A DNA stretch of 64,000 nt from Parapontixanthobacter aurantiacus (GTDB taxonomy: Bacteria > Pseudomonadota > Alphaproteobacteria > Sphingomonadales > Sphingomonadaceae), in contig NZ_WTYW01000001.1 of the NCBI RefSeq assembly GCF_009827635.1, positions 1,196,001-1,260,000 of the forward strand. The letters run 5' to 3'. The translations under genes and the position numbers were made by a program. Within the stretch, counting starts at the first letter, position 1. The number at the start of each line of letters is the position of its first letter. Of the stretch, positions 38,583 to 48,136 are shown one piece after another. The notes under the pieces are model-generated. The model was not told the origin of the DNA, made no database searches, and saw only the letters and a list, made by a program, of their open reading frames with translations.

Positions 38583-38932
38583 CATTCGAGCGACTTGCGG
38601 TTCAGATCGGCAAGGTCTTCCTTGCCCATAAGGGCAGCCTTGCCGAGCCTGATCGCCTCGCGAAGCAGGTCATCGCTCGCATTGCGATAGGCCGGACGCG
38701 CGATGTGATCGTACCATCGGCCGCCGACCGCGTTGTCGAGCAGGATGCGCTGAAAGCAGTGATCGAACCGCACGGACCAGCGTTTCCTGCGCGCGGCGGA
38801 GGGCATCGCCTCCCGCGTCAGTTGCAGCCATTCCTCGACGAGCAGTTGCCGTTCCATCGCCTCGATATAGGCGCTCGCATGGCCTAGCCAACCGGCTTGC
38901 AGGGCTGACTCGTCAACCCAGCGGATCGACAA
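38567..38932 (-). CDS. conserved hypothetical protein
   Basis: A 121-residue soluble protein, mostly helical, with FDHCFQRILLDNAVGGRWYDHIARPAYRNA as its most distinctive stretch. Similar small proteins occur in alphaproteobacteria, sometimes loosely annotated as acetyltransferase-related, but no catalytic motif is visible here. It appears to start at TTG and overlaps the last 20 bases of the upstream ATPase gene, so it belongs to the btu operon. A role in cobalamin metabolism is possible but not shown. Confidence 0.6.
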   Translation of the reverse strand: MSIRWVDESALQAGWLGHASAYIEAMERQLLVEEWLQLTREAMPSAARRKRWSVRFDHCFQRILLDNAVGGRWYDHIARPAYRNASDDLLREAIRLGKAALMGKEDLADLNRKSLEWRGQR

Positions 38933-39650
38933 GAAGAGCGCTTTGCCCCGGCTCCCCGATCCAGCGCGCCTTCACGCCCCAGACCTTTTCGATGAGTGCG
39001 CTCGACAAGGTTCCTTCCGGCTCGCCCATCGCCGCCATGCGCCCCTTTTCCAGCACCAGAACGCGGTCGGCATGATTTCTCGCCAGTGCCAGATCGTGCA
39101 TGACGACCACAACGCCGCGTCCCTTCGCCGCTTCAATTCGGAACTGCCGCAGCAATCGCTCGCGATGGGCAAGGTCGAGCGCAGCGAACGGCTCGTCGGC
39201 GAGGATCCAGCGCGGCTCTCCTGCAAGGACACGCGCCAGCAACATGCGCGCCGTCTCGCCGCCCGACAGGGTCAGTGCTCGCCGTTCCGCGAGGTCCGAC
39301 AAGTCGAGCGCGGCCATTGCCTCGGCGACCGGCTCGCTCGCCCCATCGCGATGCGGGATGCGTCCCAGTGCGACGATGTTGCGGACCGGCACGTCCCACG
39401 CGACTTCGGCGGATTGCGGCAGATAGCCGATTACCTTGGCCCGTTCGCGGGGATGAAGGTCGGACATCGCGCCACCGTCGAACTCGATGCGTCCCGCATC
39501 GGCAGCGAGCAGTCCGGCGAGCAATTTCAGCAATGTCGACTTGCCCGCTCCATTCGGCCCGCAAATAGCGGTAATCTTGCCGGGCACAAATTGCGCGGTG
39601 ACGTTGGTCAGCCTTCCTGCAAGGCCTGCGTTCTGCGCTTCGAGTGTCAT
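38913..39650 (-). CDS. btuD: cobalamin-type ABC transporter ATP-binding protein
   Basis: The 245-residue ATPase has Walker A GPNGAGKST, signature LSGGETARMLLARVL, Walker B WILADEP, and the switch His in VVVVMHDLALA. The shape matches the BtuD/HmuV/FecE class that powers vitamin B12, haem and siderophore importers. Start MTLEAQ overlaps the permease stop (ATGA), coupling the two. Because the operon begins with a cobalamin riboswitch and a BtuB-like receptor, cobalamin is the likely substrate. Confidence 0.88.
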   Translation of the reverse strand: MTLEAQNAGLAGRLTNVTAQFVPGKITAICGPNGAGKSTLLKLLAGLLAADAGRIEFDGGAMSDLHPRERAKVIGYLPQSAEVAWDVPVRNIVALGRIPHRDGASEPVAEAMAALDLSDLAERRALTLSGGETARMLLARVLAGEPRWILADEPFAALDLAHRERLLRQFRIEAAKGRGVVVVMHDLALARNHADRVLVLEKGRMAAMGEPEGTLSSALIEKVWGVKARWIGEPGQSALLVDPLG

Positions 39651-40615
39651 GCCCACCCCCTCCGCATCCGCACGAGCAGCCACAGGAAGAAGGGCGCACC
39701 GATCAGGCTCAGCGCGATGCCGAGGCGCAGTTCCGTGACCAGCGGCAGGATACGCACCACGCTATCGGCGACCAGCACCAGCAGGGCGCCTGCCAAAGCG
39801 CTCGGCACGATCAGGCGCGAGGGTCGCCGGTCGGTCAGCGGGCGGACGAGATGCGGCACGATCAGGCCGACGAACCCGATGATGCCCGCAACGGCGACTC
39901 CCGCCCCGACGGTCAGACCCACCCCGGCAATCAGCAACCACAGGAGCCTCCGCGCATCGATGCCGAGGGAGCGGGCCACTTCCTCGCCCAGTGTCATCGC
40001 ATCGAGCGCCGTTCCCGCTCTCCGTAACAGAAGGATGCCGACCAGTGTCAGCGGTGCGGCAATGGCGACGTCCTGCCAGCTGCGATCGGTCAGCGCGCCG
40101 TTCAGCCACAGCACGATGTTGCTAAGGGCGAAGGCGTTTGGCGCGAGGCTTATCATCAGCGCGGTCAACGCACCGGCAAGGCTCGCGACCATCAGCCCGG
40201 CGAGGGTGAACAGCGCAATGCCTCGCCCGAGCCCGGAGGCGCTGCGCCCGGCGATCAGCGCTAGCAGGGCCATCGCGGCCCCAGCCCCAACCAGCGCGAA
40301 AAGCGGCAGGACCAAAGGACTGGCGGCAAGGCCGAGCCAGATGGCGGTGACCGCGCCGAGCGCCGCGCCCGGCGCGATGCCGAACAGGCCGGGATCGGCG
40401 AGCGGGTTCCTGAGATAGCCCTGCATGGCCGCACCCGCTGCTCCCAGCCCTCCGCCGACGACCACGGCCAGGACGCTGCGAGGCAGGCGCAATTCAGCCA
40501 GGATGAGCGTCGCATTGGCGACGTCTCCGCCGCCGATCCACACCCGCCCGGCGACCAGCGACAGCGGTAAAGCGACGAGCAGCAACGCGCCGAAGATGAT
40601 CGTCGCGCGGCTCAT
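39647..40615 (-). CDS. btuC: cobalamin-type ABC transporter permease
   Basis: A 322-residue FecCD-type permease with about ten membrane helices. Family motifs include LRLPRSVLAVVVGGGLGAAGAAMQG, RNPLADPGLFGI, and GIIGFVGLIVPHLVR. The ATG at 40615 overlaps the substrate-binding protein stop as ATGA, and the gene's own stop overlaps the ATPase start in the same way. The substrate is inferred as cobalamin from the riboswitch and the receptor in the same operon. Confidence 0.9.
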   Translation of the reverse strand: MSRATIIFGALLLVALPLSLVAGRVWIGGGDVANATLILAELRLPRSVLAVVVGGGLGAAGAAMQGYLRNPLADPGLFGIAPGAALGAVTAIWLGLAASPLVLPLFALVGAGAAMALLALIAGRSASGLGRGIALFTLAGLMVASLAGALTALMISLAPNAFALSNIVLWLNGALTDRSWQDVAIAAPLTLVGILLLRRAGTALDAMTLGEEVARSLGIDARRLLWLLIAGVGLTVGAGVAVAGIIGFVGLIVPHLVRPLTDRRPSRLIVPSALAGALLVLVADSVVRILPLVTELRLGIALSLIGAPFFLWLLVRMRRGWA

Positions 40616-41442
40616 CGTCGCGCCCGCCATTCTTCGCGGATCGTCGTCAGTCGTTCCAGCGCCGCGATGATGGTCGGCCCACCGCAATAGATGAGCGAGG
40701 TGTCGAACGGCACGCGCTCCATCCCGTCGATACGACCGAGGACCGGATGCTGCTGCCCGGTTTCACTGCCCGCGACGAGCAGGATGTCGGGCGGGTCGGC
40801 GATGATGCTCTCGAGGTCGAGATAGTCGGCCTGCTCCATGCCCCTCGTCACCGAACTGCTCGTAAATCCGGCGATCCTTACAAGCTGTGAGACCAGCGCC
40901 GCTTCGCCCGGCACGATGCCGCCGGGCTGCCACAAGGCGATGCTCGGCCCCGGACCTTCGTCCGCGCGCGCTTTCGCAACGGCGCCCTCGATCCGCTCGG
41001 CGAGGCGCCGGGCGGCTTCCTGACGACCTGCGATGCGCCCGATTTCCTCGACCTGAGCGAGGCTGTCGGCGACGCTGCCCGCGATGCCGAAAGTCGCGAC
41101 GCGCATGTCCAGCCGCTCCATCGCGCTGCGGGTCGCCGGATCGGTGAAGGTCGAGGCGAGCACGATGTCCGGCTCCAGCGCAATCAGTTCCTCGACCGTG
41201 CCGCCGGTCGTCCGATAGCGGCGGGCGACGGCGGAAGGGATTGAACTGGCTGAAGGGTCGCGACTGTAATGCGAAAGCGCCGCTACCTGGCCCGGCCTTG
41301 CCACCTCGACGAGGATCGCGTCGAGACACGGGTTAAGGCTGGCAATACGCGGGTGCGCGGCCTCTGCAGACGGGTGGGGCGCGGCAGGCGCGCAGCTGCC
41401 CAGCCCCAGCGCCGCCAGAACTGGCAGCGCGGCGCGGATCAC
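40612..41442 (-). CDS. btuF: cobalamin-type ABC transporter substrate-binding protein
   Basis: A 276-residue periplasmic binding protein, likely a lipoprotein: it begins at GTG (41442) with IRAALPVLAALGLGSCAP, lipobox GSC. The class III fold is shown by RIASLNPCLDAILVEV, the loop EELIALEPDIVLAS and the C-terminal YCGGPTIIAALERL. The GTG overlaps the btuB stop (GTGA), and the downstream permease overlaps its stop. It captures the substrate delivered by the outer-membrane receptor. Confidence 0.88.
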   Translation of the reverse strand: MIRAALPVLAALGLGSCAPAAPHPSAEAAHPRIASLNPCLDAILVEVARPGQVAALSHYSRDPSASSIPSAVARRYRTTGGTVEELIALEPDIVLASTFTDPATRSAMERLDMRVATFGIAGSVADSLAQVEEIGRIAGRQEAARRLAERIEGAVAKARADEGPGPSIALWQPGGIVPGEAALVSQLVRIAGFTSSSVTRGMEQADYLDLESIIADPPDILLVAGSETGQQHPVLGRIDGMERVPFDTSLIYCGGPTIIAALERLTTIREEWRARR

Positions 41443-43379
41443 AGCGACGCCCTCACTCCGGCGAAGACGCCCCGCCCCGCTGAGGCGTAGCCCGCCGCCG
41501 TCGCGTAATCCTCGTCCCACACATTCTCAATCCGGCCGAAGGCAGTCAACTTGCCGCTCAGCGCGTATTCCACGCGCAGGTCGAGCACGCCGTAGCTGTC
41601 GAGGTGGACGATATTGCCGGGATCGTCATAACTGCCGCCGACGAACCGCAGATCGGCGCCAAGCGTAAGGCCGACGGCGCTCTGCCAGTCGGCGAACAGC
41701 GTGGCGGCATGGCGGGGCCGGCGGGCGAGCCGGTTACCCTCGTTCGGCGAACCGTCCGTGCGGTTCTCGCTATCGATGAAGCTGTACTGGCCGCCGATGC
41801 TGAAGCCGCGGGAAAGTTGCGCGCCGGCTTCCACCTCGATCCCCTGGGCTCGCGCCTCGCCGACATTGTCATAGGTACCGAAGGGGCGGTCGATGCAAAT
41901 GGGGATCGCGACCGAACAGCCAATGAAATCAATGAGGTTATCGCTATCCCTGCGAAACGCTGTCAAGGAGAGGTAATAGGGCGAGGCGCCGCGCGAACCC
42001 TTTTCCACGCCGATATCGAAGCTCGTGCTTTCCTCGGGTTGCAGGACCGGATTGCCGAAGTCGGAGAACAGCTGGAACAGGCTGGGCGGCTTGAACCCCT
42101 CCCCGAAGCTGGCCCGGATACGCCAGTCGCCCGGCAGGCCGTAGCTTACATCGCCGCCGAAGCTCGTCTGTCCGCCGAAATCCTCGTGCTTGTCGTAGCG
42201 CGCACCCAGATGTGCCGCGAGATCGCCCAAGACCCAGCCGGCCTGCGCATAGCCGCCGACGATGGACGTCTCGGCCGCATCGCTCGCAATGCCGCCAAAG
42301 CTTGTTGCAAGGCGCGTTTCCTCATATTCGCCGCCATAGGCGAGCGACAGCCCTCCGATCAGGCGATATTCCGCGCGCAAGGCCCATCGTTCCGAGCGTC
42401 CGTCGCTGGCAAAGCCTTCCGCGATGCGCGCGTCGCTCGCGAAATTGGTACGTTCGGTATCGGACAGCGAGTAGCTGCCGCGCAGGGTCAGGTCCTGTCC
42501 GTAATAGGTCGCGCCGAGCGCGCCGGAGAACTGATCGGTGTCCTGCACTTCCTCGGTATCACCGAGCGCGAGATAGTCCGGCGGCGCGAAGCCGTCGATC
42601 TCCAACCGTCCGGTGCCATAGCGGGCATTGGCGAACAGCTCGACATCATCTGTCAGGTCGTAGAACGCGCTTCCCGAAACTGCCGTCTGTCGAAATCCGT
42701 CATTCTCCTCGCCACTGGCGGCAGCGGAAAATCCATCGCTATCGTAATGGCTTGCGGTCAATCCCGCATAATATCTCTCGCCTGCATGACCGGCGGCGGC
42801 ATTGGCGAAGAGCGTATCGCGCGAGCCGTATTCGACGCTCGCCTCGGCGCCGGTTTCGGCGCGGGTCGAGACGGCCAGCACGCCCGCTATGGCATCGGCG
42901 CCCCACACCACGGAATTGGAACCGCGCAGCAGATCGAGCTTGCCGACATTGCCGGTCAAGAGATTGCCGCTGTCGAAGCCCCCGGCGGGCGAAGCGGGAT
43001 CGGCCACGCGGACGCCATCCACCACGACGAGCAACTGATCGGCGCTCGCTCCGCGCACCGATATGCCGGAAAAGCTGCCGACCGGACCGTTCCGCGTCAG
43101 GGTGACGCCGGGCGCGCGGCGCAGGACGCGCTGCAGATCGGCGCCCTGCACCGCTTCGATCTCTTCGCGCTCGATGAAGGTGACGGGTTGTCCGGTATTG
43201 GCGACGGCGGTGGAGAGACCGTTCGCCGTAACGGTGATGGTCGGCTCGACCGGCTCGAAGCCAGCATGACCGGGGGCATTCCAATCCGGATCGACGCGCT
43301 CCTCGACCTCATCGGTCTGCTGCGCCGATGCAGCGCAGGGTACGAGCGAACAAGTGAGCAATAACAGATATTTATACAT
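41439..43379 (-). CDS. btuB: TonB-dependent vitamin B12 receptor (BtuB-like)
   Basis: A 646-residue outer-membrane receptor. Signal peptide MYKYLLLLTCSLVPCAASAQ, a TonB-box-like segment (EPTITVTANG), a plug domain (QGADLQRVLRRAPGVTLTRNG, ISVRGASADQLLVVVDGVRV, LDLLRGSNSVVWGADAIAG) and a 22-strand barrel. The last strand ends GVFAGVRASL rather than in the usual aromatic. The upstream cobalamin riboswitch makes B12 the very likely ligand. A GGAGG site precedes the ATG and lies in a hairpin. Confidence 0.93.
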   Translation of the reverse strand: MYKYLLLLTCSLVPCAASAQQTDEVEERVDPDWNAPGHAGFEPVEPTITVTANGLSTAVANTGQPVTFIEREEIEAVQGADLQRVLRRAPGVTLTRNGPVGSFSGISVRGASADQLLVVVDGVRVADPASPAGGFDSGNLLTGNVGKLDLLRGSNSVVWGADAIAGVLAVSTRAETGAEASVEYGSRDTLFANAAAGHAGERYYAGLTASHYDSDGFSAAASGEENDGFRQTAVSGSAFYDLTDDVELFANARYGTGRLEIDGFAPPDYLALGDTEEVQDTDQFSGALGATYYGQDLTLRGSYSLSDTERTNFASDARIAEGFASDGRSERWALRAEYRLIGGLSLAYGGEYEETRLATSFGGIASDAAETSIVGGYAQAGWVLGDLAAHLGARYDKHEDFGGQTSFGGDVSYGLPGDWRIRASFGEGFKPPSLFQLFSDFGNPVLQPEESTSFDIGVEKGSRGASPYYLSLTAFRRDSDNLIDFIGCSVAIPICIDRPFGTYDNVGEARAQGIEVEAGAQLSRGFSIGGQYSFIDSENRTDGSPNEGNRLARRPRHAATLFADWQSAVGLTLGADLRFVGGSYDDPGNIVHLDSYGVLDLRVEYALSGKLTAFGRIENVWDEDYATAAGYASAGRGVFAGVRASL

Positions 43380-43383
43380 AGAA

Positions 43384-43421
43384 CCTCCTGTCATGTGGCA
43401 AAATCCGCCCATGACGGGAGG
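43384..43421 (-). promoter_or_regulatory. RBS-sequestering hairpin of the btuB leader
   Basis: In the minus-strand RNA CCTCCCGTCATG pairs with CATGACAGGAGG (one mismatch), locking the GGAGG ribosome site a few bases before the btuB ATG. It lies downstream of the cobalamin riboswitch and is the probable expression platform. Confidence 0.65.
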
Positions 43422-43484
43422 CGCGCGACAGACACGCCTTCCGCTCGACCGACGAGACACCCCGCTCGCGGCCTAACGACGGGT

Positions 43485-43660
43485 CTTGGGCAGGTCTCCT
43501 GGCTTCCGGCTCGAACGCTTCGCCCGGCCTTCCCGCGCATATGGCGCAGTGGCATCATCGGGCTGAACCTCGCCGGTCACAGTTGCGGGGGCAGCGCCGG
43601 ATTGTGACACCGGCTTCCCTCTTAGGCCCACCCTGCGGCAGGCAACCCATGACTCGGGCA
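43485..43660 (-). promoter_or_regulatory. cobalamin (AdoCbl) riboswitch
   Basis: On the minus strand the leader carries the classical elements: GAAGCCGGTG...AATCCGGCGCTGCCCCCGCAAC (near 43580-43620) and the B12 box AGCCAGGAGACCTGCC (near 43489-43505). It precedes btuB by about 110 bases. High cobalamin should reduce expression of the btuB-F-C-D operon. Confidence 0.93.
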
Positions 43661-43982
43661 CGCCCCTACGCCTTTGCGCTTTTGCGGACAAGCGCCTTGC
43701 ACGCGTGCACTCGGAGGCATCTTTGCGTGAACGGCGCCCGCCGAACTACACGAACGTGCAAAACTCTGTCCCGAATAGGAACGTTGCTGTCGGGCGGACT
43801 CGCCCGCAGCGCTTCGCGAGGGTATGTTCGAGCGCATGGACGGGACGCATATTCGCTATGCGAGGGACGAATATTACCGGAGATTGGGGATCGCTACGGC
43901 TATCGTAGGGAACCGCATCGCCCGGGGCGCTTTCTGGCGCCGTAGGAAACCGTTTCCGACCCGCTCTTTCGCGCGGGAACCA

Positions 43983-45101
43983 ATGCTGAAAGGCCTCTTT
44001 GAGTTCCATATGCTGCTAGCCGTGAGAATCCGGGCCATGCCCAAGTGGAAGGTCGCGACCCCGCTCGCGATGTTCGCCATGCTCGGCATCGGCACGATCG
44101 GGACGGTCAATTCGGTATCGGCAGTCTCTCCCATTGCCGGACAGGGGCCGATGGCCGAGGACGGCACGCTGCCCTCGGCAATGAAGCCCGGCCTCTACGC
44201 ACCCCCGCTGGGCGGAAACACGATTGAGCAGGCCGTGATCGATCCAAATAGCGCCTTCGCGAAGATTTCTGCCGCGCCGATCGCCGATGCCGGTCCGGCA
44301 GCGCGCTCCTTCGTGTTCAACGGAACGCGGGCCGACCGCGCCCGCGCCGCCGAATGCCTTGCAATGGCCGTCTATTACGAGGCGGCAAGCGAAGGTATCG
44401 AGGGACAGCGCGCCGTAGCGCAGGTCGTTCTCAACCGCGTCTCGCATCCTGCCTATCCCGCCAGCGTGTGCCAGGTCGTCTTCCAGGGCTCCGAACGCGC
44501 GACGGGGTGCCAGTTCACCTTCACCTGCGACGGGTCGCTGATGCGGCGTCCCAATCGGCAGATCTATGCCCGCGCTCTCGAAATTGCGAACGATGCCTTG
44601 TCAGGCGAAGTCGATCGCAAGGTTGGCTTGGCGACGCATTACCACACCCATGCGGTCAGCCCGATCTGGGCCCCGCGGCTGCACCCGCTCGGAGCGATCG
44701 GGAATCACCGCTTCTATCGCTGGAACGGGCGTGCCGGAACGCCGGGCGCATTCAACGTGCGTCATGCCGGGTTCGAGCGGGCCGCGGCGAGCTTCGATGC
44801 GCGCCGCTCACCCGGAACGCTCGACGAGACGCTGCTGACCATGCCCATCGACGAGATCGAGGGAACGGCTGCAGCCATCGAGCAGTCCCTAGGCGACAGC
44901 GCACCGATCACGGTCGATCCGCCGATCGAACCGACGCCGGCTCCGTCGAAATGGACGGAGGACAAGCGGCGCGGCGAATTGAAGGTCGGCTCGGCAACGC
45001 CGCGATTGAAGGCCGACGGGGCGGGCACGCTCAAGGTGGCCGGCGAAGGGTCGCGCCTCAAGGCAGGTGATGGCGGCTCCCTGCGCGAAGGCAGCGAGTA
45101 A
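43983..45101 (+). CDS. SleB-like cell-wall hydrolase
   Basis: A protein of about 372 residues with an N-terminal membrane or signal segment (VATPLAMFAMLGIGTIGTV), then a Hydrolase_2 domain with CLAMAVYYEAASEGIEGQRAVAQVVLNRV and SVCQVVFQGSE, whose Glu in YYEA is the presumed catalytic residue. The YHTHAVSP...WAPRLHPLGAIGNHRFYRW region completes the domain. The C-terminal tail is low-complexity, with repeats of the GSRLKAGDGG type. The start is uncertain: 43983, 44010 or 44037. It probably cleaves peptidoglycan. Confidence 0.85.
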   Translation: MLKGLFEFHMLLAVRIRAMPKWKVATPLAMFAMLGIGTIGTVNSVSAVSPIAGQGPMAEDGTLPSAMKPGLYAPPLGGNTIEQAVIDPNSAFAKISAAPIADAGPAARSFVFNGTRADRARAAECLAMAVYYEAASEGIEGQRAVAQVVLNRVSHPAYPASVCQVVFQGSERATGCQFTFTCDGSLMRRPNRQIYARALEIANDALSGEVDRKVGLATHYHTHAVSPIWAPRLHPLGAIGNHRFYRWNGRAGTPGAFNVRHAGFERAAASFDARRSPGTLDETLLTMPIDEIEGTAAAIEQSLGDSAPITVDPPIEPTPAPSKWTEDKRRGELKVGSATPRLKADGAGTLKVAGEGSRLKAGDGGSLREGSE

Positions 45102-45224
45102 ATCAGCGGGCCTGCGTAACCTCGAAATTACGGTAAACGCCGCCGTAACCCTGTCGCACAATGAAACCTTATCGGCTCGGCACTAGAGCGTCGGTCAAAC
45201 AAAACGTCGCCTTCGAGGGTTCGC

Positions 45225-45533
45225 ATGATTACCGATTCCAGCCCGGTGCCGCTTCGCGCATCACGCCGCCCCCTGTCCTTTTGCCGTCCGGTAATCACTC
45301 CTTCGAAAGCCGCGAACGACAATGGCAAAGGCGCGCGCGATCGGATCGACCTGCGCTCCGCGCTTGCCTGTTTCTCGCAACACGGCCTCGGAGCCGCCGC
45401 CGCAGCGCGCAGCAACGCAGAAGCTGCGCATTACGTGGGCGATGGTGCAGAACGCTCTCGCTGGCTTTCGATCTGCCGATCCTTCGATGCCGCCATGGCG
45501 CGCAATTGCGAGATAGCGCTGGGCCTCGACTGA
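45225..45533 (+). CDS. conserved hypothetical protein (102 aa)
   Basis: A small protein with a GAGGG ribosome site. The middle has KAANDNGKGARDRIDLRSALACFSQHGLG and ARSNAEAAHYVGDGAERSRWLSICRSFDAAMA, a pattern seen in small sphingomonad proteins of unknown function. There is no signal peptide or membrane helix. It is monocistronic between the hydrolase and mdh. Confidence 0.6.
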   Translation: MITDSSPVPLRASRRPLSFCRPVITPSKAANDNGKGARDRIDLRSALACFSQHGLGAAAAARSNAEAAHYVGDGAERSRWLSICRSFDAAMARNCEIALGLD

Positions 45534-46800
<1,267 letters not shown>

Positions 46801-46802
46801 CC

Positions 46803-46831
46803 CGTCATCCCGGCGCAGGCCGGGATCCAGT
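46803..46831 (+). repeat. left 29-bp terminal inverted repeat (REP-like)
   Basis: A 29-base sequence starting CGTCATCCCGGCGCAGG is identical to the reverse complement of 47137-47165. Internally it forms a stem ATCCCGGC/GCCGGGAT with loop GCAG. It starts two bases after the mdh stop. Confidence 0.9.
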
Positions 46832-46845
46832 CGAACAAAGAATAA

Positions 46846-47136
46846 ATGGAGAAACGCGGATACGTCTACATCATGGCCAGCAAGCGGAACGGTACGCTCT
46901 ATATTGGGGTGACCAGCAACTTGGCGGCTCGTGTTTGGCAGCACAAACAAGGCGATATTGAAGGATTTGCCACCAAGTACGGCTGCAAGATGCTCGTATG
47001 GTTCGAAGTCTTTGATCGGATTGACCAAGCGATCATCCGCGAAAAGCAAATGAAAGAATGGCGACGCGTGTGGAAATTGCGCGTCATCGAAGAACTAAAT
47101 CCAGACTGGGACGATCTGTTCGAGTCGATATGTTGA
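46846..47136 (+). CDS. stand-alone GIY-YIG nuclease family protein
   Basis: A 96-residue protein that is almost entirely one GIY-YIG domain. The core is [20 protein letters not shown] (the two tyrosine-containing strands), followed by LAARVWQHK and the helical [21 protein letters not shown] with the likely metal-ligand Glu. It ends [12 protein letters not shown]. The stop codon directly touches the right inverted repeat, so ORF and repeat are arranged as one unit. Proteins of this size are multi-copy in many alphaproteobacteria. The function, for example in REP mobility or repair, is unproven. Confidence 0.9.
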   Translation: MEKRGYVYIMASKRNGTLYIGVTSNLAARVWQHKQGDIEGFATKYGCKMLVWFEVFDRIDQAIIREKQMKEWRRVWKLRVIEELNPDWDDLFESIC

Positions 47137-47165
47137 ACTGGATCCCGGCCTGCGCCGGGATGACG
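47137..47165 (-). repeat. right 29-bp terminal inverted repeat (REP-like)
   Basis: This is the exact reverse complement of 46803-46831. It begins right after the GIY-YIG stop codon and ends 20 bases before the sucD ATG. Confidence 0.9.
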
Positions 47166-47185
47166 ACGAAGGGATAGCGAGCAAA

Positions 47186-48076
<891 letters not shown>

Positions 48077-48136
48077 CCGCTTGCCGCTACGGCACGCCGG
48101 GCTCCGCAGCAGCGATCCCGCGCAAGGACTTGACCG

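Larger units (their letters stand above)
46803..47165 (+). mobile_element. putative GIY-YIG/REP mobile unit
   Basis: A 363-bp unit: a perfect 29-bp inverted repeat at each end and a 96-codon GIY-YIG nuclease ORF filling nearly all the space between. It is inserted between mdh and sucD. No clear target-site duplication is visible. Related palindromes elsewhere in the window suggest a dispersed family. The mobility itself is inferred. Confidence 0.6.

Noticed and set aside
41604-43364. A 586-codon plus-strand frame over btuB
   Set aside because: The minus-strand receptor with signal, plug and barrel motifs and an upstream riboswitch explains the region.
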